A DNA stretch of 64,000 nucleotides from an uncultured Arsenicibacter sp. GTDB taxonomy: Bacteria > Bacteroidota > Bacteroidia > Cytophagales > Spirosomataceae. The notes below the pieces were generated by a model, which saw nothing but the letters and a program-made list of their open reading frames with translations, ran no database searches and was not told the origin of the DNA. The position numbers and the translations under genes are program-made. Each line of letters begins with the position of its first letter. Positions within the stretch are counted from its first letter, which is position 1. This document shows, piece after piece, positions 46,385-54,957 of the stretch. The stretch covers positions 3,037 to 67,036 of the forward strand of contig NZ_CAMFHL010000010.1 in the NCBI RefSeq assembly GCF_945952095.1. Direction: 5' to 3'.

Positions 46385-47083
46385 ATGGCTTCATCTGAAA
46401 AATACGGGCGGACGTATCACTATCCGTTTTCGCCCGGCACAACAAGCGATGACCGGATCAATCACCACTTTGCGGCCGATCTTGGCCGGATTCAAACACT
46501 GATCCATACAGAAAAACTGGACGGCGAGAATAACTGCCTGTCCCGTCACGGCGTATTTGCGCGCTCACATGCTGCCCCGACGGTTTCGCCGTGGACAGCG
46601 GCGCTGCGGGAACGCTGGCAATCTATCCGCCATGATCTTGGTACACTGGAGGTGTTCGGCGAAAATCTGTTTGCTGTCCACTCAATTCTATATTCCCGCC
46701 TGACAGACCATTTTTATGTCTTTGCGATTCGGGATCAGGACCGGTGGCTGTCGTGGGAAGAGGTAGTTTTTTATGCCGCTCTGCTCGGGTTGCCAACCGT
46801 ACCGGTACTGGCGCGTCAGGAAGCACCGTTTACAGCGGCTGATGTAGAAACGGCCGTAAAGACACTGGCGCAACAACCCGGCGTATTTGGCTCGGTGGCG
46901 GCAAACACGGGGCTGCCCTGTACGTGCGAAGGCCTTGTGTCACGGGATGCCGGTGAGTTTACTACTACCGATTTTAGCCGGCGGGTGTTCAAATATGTGC
47001 GGAAAGGCCATGTGCAGACCGATGCGCACTGGACGAGGCATTGGCAACGGGCAACATTAGTACACGAAAGGAGGACAGTATGA
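46385..47083 (+). CDS. ATP-dependent RNA ligase
   Basis: A 232-residue nucleotidyltransferase-fold ligase. Motif I is EKLDGENNC with adenylated Lys44, then RHGVFARSHA (motif Ia), LEVFGENLFAVHSI (motif III), CEGLVSRDAG (motif IV) and FKYVRKGHV (motif V). The size is close to a minimal catalytic core. It should join 3'-OH and 5'-phosphate RNA ends using ATP in the cytosol. Its last 4 bp overlap the start of the HD-Pnk gene, whose product would make exactly those ends, so the pair forms a heal-and-seal RNA repair unit. HD-Pnk genes in other bacteria are known to occur in operons with such ligases. Confidence 0.9.
   Translation: MASSEKYGRTYHYPFSPGTTSDDRINHHFAADLGRIQTLIHTEKLDGENNCLSRHGVFARSHAAPTVSPWTAALRERWQSIRHDLGTLEVFGENLFAVHSILYSRLTDHFYVFAIRDQDRWLSWEEVVFYAALLGLPTVPVLARQEAPFTAADVETAVKTLAQQPGVFGSVAANTGLPCTCEGLVSRDAGEFTTTDFSRRVFKYVRKGHVQTDAHWTRHWQRATLVHERRTV
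47067..47075 (+). promoter_or_regulatory. Strong Shine-Dalgarno inside the ligase gene
   Basis: AAAGGAGGA lies just before the overlapping ATGA start of HD-Pnk (47080). Such a strong SD is rare in Bacteroidota. It decides the start at 47080 rather than 47041 and suggests high, coupled translation. Confidence 0.75.
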
Positions 47084-48192
47084 GCTGGCAACTGACAAAA
47101 CACTCCCGTCCCGATGAACTGGCACGGGAGTTTGACTGGATTCGGGCAATGGCCGGTGTTCCGCAGGATCCGGTACACCATGCGGAAGGCGATGTGTTTA
47201 CGCATACGATGATGGTACTGGATGCGCTGACGACGCTGCCGGGGTACCAGGCATTGCCGGCCGGTGATCAGGCAGTGCTAAGGGCAGCGGCGCTGTTGCA
47301 TGATGTTGAAAAACGCTCGACAACCATGCTGGATGATCAGGGCCGGATTACGTCGGCAGGCCATGCGCGGAAGGGCGAGTATACTACACGGGTGCTGTTA
47401 TACGACGAAATCCCGACGCCGTTTGCTACGCGGGAGACAGTCGCTAAACTGGTGCGGTATCACGGCCTGCCGCTGTGGCTGTTTGAGAAACCCGATCCGG
47501 TAAAGACGTTGCTGCGGGTTAGTCTGGAAGTGAACACGGCCTGGCTGGCGCTGCTGGCGCGGGCCGATGTGCTGGGGCGGATATGCGCCGACCAGGCGGA
47601 GATGCTCTACCGGATCGACCTGTTCGAAGCCTTCTGTCAGGAACAGGGCTGTTACGGCAAGCCTTACCCGTTTGCGTCGGGTCTGACGCGGTTTCAGTAT
47701 TTCCGGCGTGAGGATGTGGCTCCTGACTTTCCGCTGTACGACGAAACCGTAAACGAGGTTGTACTGATGTGCGGACTGCCGGGTGCCGGCAAAGATTTTC
47801 ACATCCTGACCCATTACCGTGACTGGCCAATGGTGAGCCTCGATGCGTTCCGGCGGCAATACAACATCGACCCGACCGACCGGAAGGGAACAGGCCGTGT
47901 GGTGCAGATGGCCAAAGAACAGGCGCGGCAATACTTGCGCTGGAAAGAACCGTTTGTCTGGAACGCCACGTCCATTACCCGCCATCTGCGCGAACAGGTG
48001 ATTGAGTTGTTCGTAACCTATCGGGCGCGGGTCCGGATTGTGTACGTGGAAGTGCCGCAGGAAAAACGCATGGAGCAGAATGCGAACCGCCGTTATCCGG
48101 TGCCGGAGCCGGCTGTAAGCCGGATGCTCGAACGACTGGACGTTCCGGCGCTCTGGGAGGCGCATGAGGTCATCTATGCAATAAGGGAGTAG
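47080..48192 (+). CDS. HD-Pnk: HD phosphoesterase fused to polynucleotide kinase
   Basis: A 370-residue bifunctional RNA end-healing enzyme. The N-terminal HD domain has H33/H34, THTMMV (His42), LLHDVEK (H74, D75) and His95 as metal ligands, and would remove 2',3'-cyclic or 3' phosphates. The C-terminal kinase has the P-loop GLPGAGKD (232-239), SLDAFRR with the acceptor-activating Asp, and WNATSITRHLREQV with the lid arginine, and would phosphorylate 5'-OH ends. This matches the domain order of Runella slithyformis HD-Pnk, which has been characterised biochemically. It is translationally coupled to the RNA ligase by a 4-bp overlap. The P-loop ends in Asp rather than Ser/Thr. Confidence 0.92.
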   Translation: MSWQLTKHSRPDELAREFDWIRAMAGVPQDPVHHAEGDVFTHTMMVLDALTTLPGYQALPAGDQAVLRAAALLHDVEKRSTTMLDDQGRITSAGHARKGEYTTRVLLYDEIPTPFATRETVAKLVRYHGLPLWLFEKPDPVKTLLRVSLEVNTAWLALLARADVLGRICADQAEMLYRIDLFEAFCQEQGCYGKPYPFASGLTRFQYFRREDVAPDFPLYDETVNEVVLMCGLPGAGKDFHILTHYRDWPMVSLDAFRRQYNIDPTDRKGTGRVVQMAKEQARQYLRWKEPFVWNATSITRHLREQVIELFVTYRARVRIVYVEVPQEKRMEQNANRRYPVPEPAVSRMLERLDVPALWEAHEVIYAIRE

Positions 48193-48252
48193 TGCGCTTT
48201 TTTGTGAAAAAAATGTCTTTTCCTTCCAACGCATGGCGGTCGGGCGGGGTCA

Positions 48253-48347
48253 TTACCCTATAACACCCCACCCCAACCCCTCCCCTGAAACCAGGGGAGG
48301 GACTAATAGCTTCCGCTGCCCTCAGGGCAGGGCGGGAGATAGGGTAA
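48253..48347. repeat. Nested palindromic element (REP/MITE-like)
   Basis: Outer arms TTACCCTAT (48253-48261) and ATAGGGTAA (48339-48347) enclose a perfect 10-bp C-rich/G-rich hairpin (48288-48297 with 48302-48311) and a second CTGCCCT/AGGGCAG hairpin near 48317-48331. It is about 95 bp long, has no coding capacity, and is unlike the flanking genes in base composition. Confidence 0.65.
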
Positions 48348-48370
48348 CCATCTAAACCTCTCCAGACATC

Positions 48371-48742
48371 ATGCGCAACTATTTACTTTTGCTGAGTTTG
48401 CTGTGTACCGGCATCGCGTGTAAAGACAAGGAACCTGAGCCGGGCATCACGTTCTATAAAGCCAAAAAAGCCTACTGCGGCGTCGGGGACCCGCTGAACG
48501 AACTGACGTGGCTCAAAGCGAAGGTCGATACATTCAGTACCGTAAGAGTGGGTAATTACACGGTTGCGGTCGTGGAGTATAAAGGCAGTGAGTATTTTAT
48601 TGCCGGCAGCGCGTTCTCGTCGAGTCCGGCCAGTGAGATTTTTACCTGTTCGGGGCAGCAGGCGCTGAAGCCGCTTGGCGTTACCTATAACCAGTTTATG
48701 GAAGCCGCCAAAACGGTGCAGACGCTGTATACGCGGCGATAA
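48371..48742 (+). CDS. Small hypothetical lipoprotein
   Basis: A 123-residue protein with lipoprotein signal LLLSLLCTGIAC (lipobox Cys17) followed by an acidic KDKEPEPG spacer, typical of Bacteroidota surface or periplasmic lipoproteins. The mature part has alternating beta-like segments (TFSTVRVGNYTVAVVEYKGSEYFIAG) and two cysteines (YCGVG and IFTCSG) that may pair. The domain is not recognised. It sits between two palindromic elements and is not obviously linked to the RNA-repair operon upstream. Confidence 0.75.
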   Translation: MRNYLLLLSLLCTGIACKDKEPEPGITFYKAKKAYCGVGDPLNELTWLKAKVDTFSTVRVGNYTVAVVEYKGSEYFIAGSAFSSSPASEIFTCSGQQALKPLGVTYNQFMEAAKTVQTLYTRR

Positions 48743-48744
48743 GT

Positions 48745-48828
48745 AAATTAACTTCCTGGAACAGGGCCGCCTGGCGGTTCTAAACTTCCTGGAAGTTAAT
48801 TCACTTACCGCCAGGCGGCCCTGTTTCT
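48745..48828. terminator. Nested inverted repeat between convergent genes
   Basis: Arms 48759-48777 and 48808-48827 (GGGCCGCCTGGCGG core, one bulge) form a long stem around an inner palindrome AACTTCC-T-GGAAGTT (48783-48797). It follows the lipoprotein gene and precedes the convergent beta-helix gene. Confidence 0.65.
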
Positions 48829-48951
48829 GGAGGCTAAATTCCATAAGTAATTGTGCAGAATCAGATTAGATTTGGCCAGAGAGTAAAGGGTTGTATTTCA
48901 ATGACTTATTCGCTCAATCGCACATTCACTAATTCGCTCAATAACTTAACC

Positions 48952-51051
48952 CTACAACGTATGCTTCGTCGCCTCTTCATACCGGCGGATGCGCTCCGGC
49001 TGTAGGGTTGCCTGCTTTTTCCATGCCGCACTGCCGTACACACCTGCCTGCGTGTAGTCAAAGGGCGTAAACCCGATCTTCGTTGCCGTTGCCGGCGATT
49101 TAAAGCGGAAGTCGTACGCCAGCGGATTGACAAACAGCGGGTCTTCACTGATTGAGTTCGTTTCTTTGCCTTGCTGCTCCCACTCGGCGAGGGATAATTT
49201 GTTGAACGTGATGTTTTGGCCGGTTGGATTCCAGTAGCAGTTGTTACTGGCCTGCAGGTTGATTTTAACCCAGTTGGGGTTGGTCAGCGTAGCGGAGTTG
49301 AAGTAAACAATGTTGTTGGTAAACTGGAACGACAGGTGCGGTTCTACGCGGGTTGCCGCCAGTTGGCTGTTATGATTCAGGGCGAAAATGTTGTTACGGA
49401 TGATGTTCTCCTTGCCGTAATGCTGGTGAAAACCATTGCTTTTGCAGGCATAGACCAGGTTTTTTTCCATCACCACGCCGGTAGAACCCTCATCGGTATA
49501 GAGCCCCCAGCCGCCGTAGGTATATGCCCAGATGTCGTGCACAAGATTATGGCTGACGACCGTCCCTTCCGATGAACCGAGGGTATAAATACCGCCCATA
49601 TCGCTCAGTTCGCCCCAGCCGAGGTGGTGAATGTGGTTGAAGCTGATCGTGTTTCGTTTGGCCGTGCTGTTGGCATAGCCCCAGATCCAGCCCACCGAAA
49701 TGCCGGTGTATTTCAGGTCCGAAATCTCGTTGTGGGTAATCACATTATCCGGCGAGTGAAAAATCAACACACCAACGGCCGTCGGGAACAGCAAGCCGCC
49801 ACGGGTAATAATTGAGTTATCGACGGTGATGCGGCGCGTGAGCTCCGTTGTGTCTTTCTGCACTTCTTTTTCGCCGATTTTGATACCGCCCCCGCCGAGA
49901 TCGTGCAGGTAACACTGCTCAATCCGGCAGTTGGTTGCGCCGCATTTCAGCCACATGGCATACAGGGCTGTGCTCCGTATTTCGCAGCCGGTAAACTTGA
50001 TCCGGTCGGCAAAATCGACCATAACGGCCGCCGGAATGGTCGCTGCTGCCTGCTGGGGCTCGTTTCCGCCATCGGGCATCGTATAGCCGGAAACGGCAAA
50101 CGTAATGTTCCGGAACGACAGGTCGTGAGCCTGTTTGCTGCCCATGCCCGATCCTTTCACCACGACCAGCTGTTCCAGCGTCGGGGCGATAATCCGGGTG
50201 TTGGCGATGGTTTCACCGGCTTTCGGCATATAGTACAGCGTCCCGTTTTTCTCCAGGAACCACTCGCCGGGGCTGTTGAGCGCCGTTCGGTAGTTTTCGA
50301 AGTAGGCGAGTGTCTGGGCGTCCAGTTTATTCCACGGATAATAACCCCGGCCGATGGTTTCTACAAAAGCGGTGGTGTCGCGGGTCAGCGTGGCGTTGAG
50401 CAGGTGGCGGCGGGTGAAATCCCACTTGTGGTGCATGACAATAATGGCGCTGCTGTCACTTCCGGCGGGCAGCGGGTCACTGATATTGGCCAGATTGAGA
50501 CGGGTTTTCTGGGTGGCGCGGATGGCGGCCGGTGCCGTGCCTTTGTCGATAATCGTTTCCTGGTTACCGTTGACCTTGTAAAAGCCCTCGTCCGGACTTT
50601 TGGCCCGGCTTGCCCATGTGCCGTTGACAAACAATTGCTCAAAGCGCCATGGTTTACCGGTTTGGGGTAGCTGAGCCACCCACAGCGACTTGTTTACAGG
50701 CCGGAAACCGGTAATGCGCCGGCCGCCGTAAAAGACGGGTGTTGCGCTGGTCGCGGCTTTGTAAGTAATCGGGGCCTCAGGCGAGCCGCTGTCTTCGTCG
50801 GTCAGTTCCAGCGGTTCCGGCATATAATACTCGCCGCCCTGAATAAGGACAAAGACCGGTTCAGTTAGCTTGCCCTGCTTTTTGAGGGCCCGTATTTTGT
50901 CGCGGGCAGCGGTCAGCGAATACAGCGGCCGTTTTTGGGTTCCGGTGTTGTTGTCGTTTCCGTTTGGCGCGACATAAATATTGAGAGCCGACAGCGCGCC
51001 GGGAAGGATAAACAGTGCCAGCAGCAGGCCGCAGCGGATCAGGTAATTCAT
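48952..51051 (-). CDS. Secreted right-handed parallel beta-helix protein
   Basis: A 699-residue protein with a signal peptide (about 1-22). A first coil with the typical IYVAPNGNDNNTGTQKRPLY pattern starts the helix. Then there is a jelly-roll-like insertion, and from about 300 a long run of beta-helix coils (SFRNITFAVSGYTM, VIFHSPDNVITHNEISDLKYTG, MGGIYTLGSSEGTVVSHNL, NIIRNNIFALNHN). This fold is used by pectate lyases, glycosidases and polysaccharide-binding proteins. No single catalytic motif is certain. It resembles the gene at 52454-54802 in N-terminus and fold, so the two are probably paralogues acting on a surface or environmental polysaccharide. Confidence 0.85.
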   Translation of the reverse strand: MNYLIRCGLLLALFILPGALSALNIYVAPNGNDNNTGTQKRPLYSLTAARDKIRALKKQGKLTEPVFVLIQGGEYYMPEPLELTDEDSGSPEAPITYKAATSATPVFYGGRRITGFRPVNKSLWVAQLPQTGKPWRFEQLFVNGTWASRAKSPDEGFYKVNGNQETIIDKGTAPAAIRATQKTRLNLANISDPLPAGSDSSAIIVMHHKWDFTRRHLLNATLTRDTTAFVETIGRGYYPWNKLDAQTLAYFENYRTALNSPGEWFLEKNGTLYYMPKAGETIANTRIIAPTLEQLVVVKGSGMGSKQAHDLSFRNITFAVSGYTMPDGGNEPQQAAATIPAAVMVDFADRIKFTGCEIRSTALYAMWLKCGATNCRIEQCYLHDLGGGGIKIGEKEVQKDTTELTRRITVDNSIITRGGLLFPTAVGVLIFHSPDNVITHNEISDLKYTGISVGWIWGYANSTAKRNTISFNHIHHLGWGELSDMGGIYTLGSSEGTVVSHNLVHDIWAYTYGGWGLYTDEGSTGVVMEKNLVYACKSNGFHQHYGKENIIRNNIFALNHNSQLAATRVEPHLSFQFTNNIVYFNSATLTNPNWVKINLQASNNCYWNPTGQNITFNKLSLAEWEQQGKETNSISEDPLFVNPLAYDFRFKSPATATKIGFTPFDYTQAGVYGSAAWKKQATLQPERIRRYEEATKHTL

Positions 51052-51149
51052 ACGTCAAGGTTGTTCAGGAAGCCGGCTGCGGCAGCACTTGCCACCTGCC
51101 TCCGGCTTAACCGTTATCATGAAAAGTACCGGACACGGACCAATTACTA

Positions 51150-51716
51150 CTATCCGGCCTGAAAATTACCGTTACTGGATAAATAAGCGGCCGGGATATG
51201 ATTGGTTAGCCAAACCCCGTTTTCAGACTGAAAAAAAACAAAACCTGCCCTGGCCATTGCTTCTGCCTGTACCACCAGGACAACAGGTTTACCATGCCGG
51301 CTTCCGACTTGCCGGGCCGTTGCTTCGTTGTCACTCAGGTGTACATGATGCCGGCCCATTTTTTTCAGGCCCTGGTCCATGATGCTGTCTATAAACCGTG
51401 TAGCTGTACCGTGAAAAAGCCATTCGGGCGGAGTTGATTGTCGGTAGCCCAGGTCAATCTCAACCGAATGGCCCTGATTGGCACGGATACGTGTACGATC
51501 GTCCGTCAGCGCAAACCGTTTTTTAGGATTAGTATCCACCAGATCATAAAGCTGGTCCGGAGTAAGCTGGTGGCCATTAGCAGCAAGCCGGGTCAGTAGA
51601 GTCTGAACATCGGTCCACCCGTTTTCATCGAGGGTAATGCCGATGGCCTGAGGCTTGTGCCTGAGAACAAGGCTCAGGAGTTTGCTGATTTTAATAGATT
51701 CTGATGCGGTAAGCAT
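51150..51716 (-). CDS. kptA: RNA 2'-phosphotransferase (Tpt1/KptA)
   Basis: A 188-residue enzyme covering the full Tpt1 family. It has the N-terminal winged helix ISKLLSLVLRHKPQAIGI with the catalytic-type Arg in LRH, DENGWTDVQTLL, the conserved TRIRANQGHSVEI segment, LFHGTATRFIDSI and GLKKMGRHHVHLSDN for NAD+ binding. It transfers an internal RNA 2'-phosphate to NAD+ to give ADP-ribose 1'',2''-cyclic phosphate. In yeast this finishes tRNA splicing; bacterial members, including one from Runella, are active, but their native substrate is not known. It lies about 3 kb from the RNA ligase/HD-Pnk operon, but on the other strand and separated by two genes. Confidence 0.95.
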   Translation of the reverse strand: MLTASESIKISKLLSLVLRHKPQAIGITLDENGWTDVQTLLTRLAANGHQLTPDQLYDLVDTNPKKRFALTDDRTRIRANQGHSVEIDLGYRQSTPPEWLFHGTATRFIDSIMDQGLKKMGRHHVHLSDNEATARQVGSRHGKPVVLVVQAEAMARAGFVFFQSENGVWLTNHIPAAYLSSNGNFQAG

Positions 51717-51724
51717 GTTGGTTC

Positions 51725-51732
51725 TACATTTG
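51725..51732 (+). promoter_or_regulatory. -7 box TACATTTG
   Basis: TACATTTG fits the TAnnTTTG consensus on the plus strand. It lies 56 bp before the start of the 208-residue lipoprotein gene and 9 bp from the divergent kptA start. Confidence 0.45.
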
Positions 51733-51787
51733 TTAGTGCATAATTACAGGAAAATGTGTAAAGTGCTGTACGTTAAACTTAACATCA

Positions 51788-52414
51788 GTGATTTTGAAAA
51801 CTATAGGTGCTTATGTTGTCTTCGTACTAATTTTATTCCTGATCGTTTGCTGTGAAACGAAGCGCGGGAGTGTTCTTGAGACTAAGCGTTTTCGCAGTCT
51901 TAGACCAACTAATAAGCCAGGTGTTGTTCCGCTTGCGTTCACAATAGAACGTAAGCGGTTAGGGCCAATTAAAATCGGAATGCGGATAAATGAGGCGGAT
52001 GCCCATTGTAAACAGCTTCAAAAAAAAAACGTTGAAGCGTGGCTGTATGGATACGATGGCGGCGGTGAGGCATACCTGTATCACAATGGTGATCAGGATG
52101 TGTTTGCCCTGATTCCATGGGCAGATACAGATACGATTTTAGCAATCGTTGTGCTCGATTCTCAATTGAAAATGAAAAATGGCCTCGGGCCGCATTCTAC
52201 AATCAGTACCTTGATGCGGATTTATCCGGGTATAAAGCTCTATTATAACCAAATGATGGAATGGGAAAGTTGTGAAGATCCTCGGAACGAATTAAGTTTT
52301 GTGTTTGCAACAACGCCCGAAAATCAAATCGGAACTTATGACGAAGATACTGACATGCCTTCGACAAAAAACAAACGGCCTGATGCTAAAATCGACTGGA
52401 TTGTCATAAAATAA
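51788..52414 (+). CDS. Hypothetical lipoprotein
   Basis: A 208-residue protein that begins at a GTG (51788). The N-terminus is a lipoprotein-like signal (MILKTIGAYVVFVLILFLIV, then CC). The mature part has PIKIGMRINEADAHCKQL followed by segments such as VEAWLYGYDGGGEAYLYHNGD. No family is recognised. Its coding sequence is clearly more AT-rich than the neighbours, which suggests recent acquisition or relaxed selection. It stands alone, divergent from kptA and convergent with the PDZ beta-helix gene. Confidence 0.65.
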   Translation: MILKTIGAYVVFVLILFLIVCCETKRGSVLETKRFRSLRPTNKPGVVPLAFTIERKRLGPIKIGMRINEADAHCKQLQKKNVEAWLYGYDGGGEAYLYHNGDQDVFALIPWADTDTILAIVVLDSQLKMKNGLGPHSTISTLMRIYPGIKLYYNQMMEWESCEDPRNELSFVFATTPENQIGTYDEDTDMPSTKNKRPDAKIDWIVIK

Positions 52415-52453
52415 GATCCGTCTGCTGTCACAGACCCTCTATGTATTCACCTG

Positions 52454-54802
52454 TTATTTGAGCCGGATCTCCACCTCTTTCAGCTGCTGATTGTGCAGCA
52501 TCGTGGCCTTTACGTGCCCCTGCCACATGACCGTTTGCAGCAGGCTCAGCATCTCCGCCACGCCGGTAATTGCTTTGTCGTTGATCTGCCGGATGACATC
52601 GCCCGGCTCCAGTCCGCTCCGGGCGGCAAGGCTGTTGGGGCTGACACTGACCAGTAACACACCCTGTTTGTCCGGTGCCCCCGAGGCCGACTGCTCGCCC
52701 AGGGTTTCCAGATTTTTGATGGTGGCTCCGAGCCACGCCGTCGTGGCACCGGCTTTACCGGTGGCCAGCAGCCGGATGCCGGTAATGGCCGGACGGGCCG
52801 CCAGCTTCCGGAGGGCCGGACTGACCACGCCGAACGCATCCATCGGAAAGTTTCTGAAACCCACCGCCAACGCTTTTGAACCAGGTTTTACCCTGAAATC
52901 GCCTGCCGCATCATGCATAAACTGCGGATTACCGTGCAGGCTGTTGTGGTCGGTATGGCGGGACTGGGCCTGTTCAAGAGCGCCCGCCGCAATGAAAAAA
53001 TTATGGTCGACCCGCAGCCCCCAGACCGGCACACGGATTGGCGCGTAGTCGGTCGTGACAATGTTGTACTCGAAGATATCGTTACTTTTCGCATACCAGA
53101 CATGCGGATGAAAAGTATTGTTGACCAGGATATTATTCGTCACCGTCCGGTTGAACCCCTCGCGTAGTTTCAGCCCGCCGTTCAGGCACAGGTTGTTGCT
53201 GATCTGGTAATTGCTGCTGCCGTCGTCGAGGTCGATGTCCCAGCCGTGTTCACAGTGAAAGCGGTTGTTGCGGAGCGTAATCGGTTTGATGACATCGGCC
53301 AGGGGCAGGGTCGGGTACTGCGCCACGAGCGCGTTCACATCACTGATGCCCGGAAGCCAGAACCGGTCCCGTCCCCACGAGTTAAAGGCCCCGTGATCAC
53401 CGGTTTCGAGAACCGTATCGAACACATCATTGAATGCAATGTCGTGGCCACCCCAGCAGCCGTCGCCGATGTTGATGCCTGCGCGCGGCACCTGATAAAT
53501 CGTATTGTGGCTCACTGTAATGGCCATTGCCATACTGATTTCAACCCCCGCCACCTGTTTTTCAATGGTGCCGATGTGATGAATCAGGTTGTCATGCACT
53601 GTGCATTGGGCCGGATAATTGTCGGTCTTCGGGCCGGGTGTTTTGTCCATGCCGGTAACCGGCACCTTGTCTTCATACCGGAACGCCGGCGACCGCACCG
53701 CATCGGGGTCACCGACAAACGCGATGGCATTGCCGCCATTGTGGTGAATGTGGTTGTGTTCGACCGTAATTGCCCGATTGAACCGGCTGACAAACACTGC
53801 ATGACCACCCAGATACCGGAATGTACAGTTGCGGATAACACAGTGCTGCGCTCCTTCTGTCAGCACGGCGCCACCCCGGTAAATGGTCCAGTCGCTGCGG
53901 AGAAGCGGTTCGCGGGTGAGCATAAATGTGCGGTTGGTACCGGTAAACGTCAGGCCCGTCAGCGTAACGTGTTCGGCCGGCGCGTTTTGTGTACCGGTGA
54001 TACGGATAAGCCCGTCACTGACTGAGCGTTCGAAGCTGGCTTTTTTTATGTCCATACCCGCTGGCGGATACAGGTAAAGCGTGCCGGTGACCGGATTGTA
54101 AAACCACTCTCCCGGCGCGTCGAGTTCTTCGAAAATGTTTTCCACAAACCGGTGTTCCCGGTGCATGGGTGCAGGCCGGTTATTTTGCCAGCCTCCTTCC
54201 AGATGCAGGCTGTCACCGGTTTTGCCGGTAATCCGGTAATGAAAATCGCCCCATTCGCCCTGATGCAGCGCATGTACATAACCACCCGCCGGATTCGCCC
54301 ACGTCCGCACCCGTTGGGGGCTGATGGCATCGGCCGCCGTTCCGTTGAACACCCGCGCCTCAGGCGTGGCATTCGGGTAGCGGGCCATCGACAGCGGCAA
54401 CCCGTTGGCATAGAGCTGATCGATAGACAAGCCCTTGTCGAGGGACGTTTGCAGGATATTCCCTTTGTAGGGTTGCCAGTCGGGCCGAAGGGGTACTGCA
54501 CCACTCAGTACCACCGGTTCACCGGCGGCGGCGGCAATCTCCAGCCGGTGGCCATTCAGGAGGTCGGGTGTGATGCTGACGGGTTGCAGAAGCGCATACC
54601 GCCCCGCCCGCAGGCGGATGGTGACGGCCGGAGTTTTAGCCGATGCCACCTTCCGGAGCGCCGCTTCCAGCGTTTTGAGCGGGCGGGCGACGGTTCCGGC
54701 AGCCGCGTCGTTTCCATCGGGAGCCACATAGAGCACTGTTTGGCCGTAACTTCGGGGGATCAGACCAAGACCGATCAGCGCAAGGAGAAATAGCTTTTGC
54801 AT
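52454..54802 (-). CDS. Secreted parallel beta-helix protein with C-terminal PDZ domain
   Basis: A 782-residue protein with a signal peptide (about 1-20, ending SYGQ). The beta-helix begins VLYVAPDGNDAAAGTVARPL as in its paralogue at 48952-51051 and continues through coils such as CVIRNCTFRYLGGHAVFVSR, ITVEHNHIHHNGGNAIAF and ITVSHNTIYQVPRAGINIGDG up to about residue 640. The last 85 residues are a PDZ-like domain (GVLLVSVSPNSLAARSGLE, PGDVIRQINDKAITGVAEM). Beta-helix proteins of this kind often cleave or bind polysaccharides. The PDZ domain could anchor a peptide partner or regulate access, and this combination is uncommon. Confidence 0.85.
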   Translation of the reverse strand: MQKLFLLALIGLGLIPRSYGQTVLYVAPDGNDAAAGTVARPLKTLEAALRKVASAKTPAVTIRLRAGRYALLQPVSITPDLLNGHRLEIAAAAGEPVVLSGAVPLRPDWQPYKGNILQTSLDKGLSIDQLYANGLPLSMARYPNATPEARVFNGTAADAISPQRVRTWANPAGGYVHALHQGEWGDFHYRITGKTGDSLHLEGGWQNNRPAPMHREHRFVENIFEELDAPGEWFYNPVTGTLYLYPPAGMDIKKASFERSVSDGLIRITGTQNAPAEHVTLTGLTFTGTNRTFMLTREPLLRSDWTIYRGGAVLTEGAQHCVIRNCTFRYLGGHAVFVSRFNRAITVEHNHIHHNGGNAIAFVGDPDAVRSPAFRYEDKVPVTGMDKTPGPKTDNYPAQCTVHDNLIHHIGTIEKQVAGVEISMAMAITVSHNTIYQVPRAGINIGDGCWGGHDIAFNDVFDTVLETGDHGAFNSWGRDRFWLPGISDVNALVAQYPTLPLADVIKPITLRNNRFHCEHGWDIDLDDGSSNYQISNNLCLNGGLKLREGFNRTVTNNILVNNTFHPHVWYAKSNDIFEYNIVTTDYAPIRVPVWGLRVDHNFFIAAGALEQAQSRHTDHNSLHGNPQFMHDAAGDFRVKPGSKALAVGFRNFPMDAFGVVSPALRKLAARPAITGIRLLATGKAGATTAWLGATIKNLETLGEQSASGAPDKQGVLLVSVSPNSLAARSGLEPGDVIRQINDKAITGVAEMLSLLQTVMWQGHVKATMLHNQQLKEVEIRLK

Positions 54803-54945
54803 AGCGAGGGGGGAGTGACGGCATTTGCCTGTACCTGCCTTACCGGTAAAGCAGATTCAGGTAAAAATATAAGGTCGGGGGCAAAAAAGAATCGGCAGCG
54901 CTGTTGAGAACCCTGCTGGTTTGCCCGCTGTTTGTGCTTTACTGC

Positions 54946-54953
54946 TAGTTTTG
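54946..54953 (+). promoter_or_regulatory. -7 box TAGTTTTG with upstream TTTG
   Basis: TAGTTTTG fits TAnnTTTG, with TTTG at 54920-54923 about 22 bp upstream. It is only 4 bp from the ATG at 54958, so the message would be nearly leaderless. Confidence 0.4.
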
Positions 54954-54957
54954 CCAC

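Noticed and set aside
47398..48234. 278-codon frame antisense to HD-Pnk
   Set aside because: Opposite strand of a clearly functional kinase domain, with shadow-like composition.
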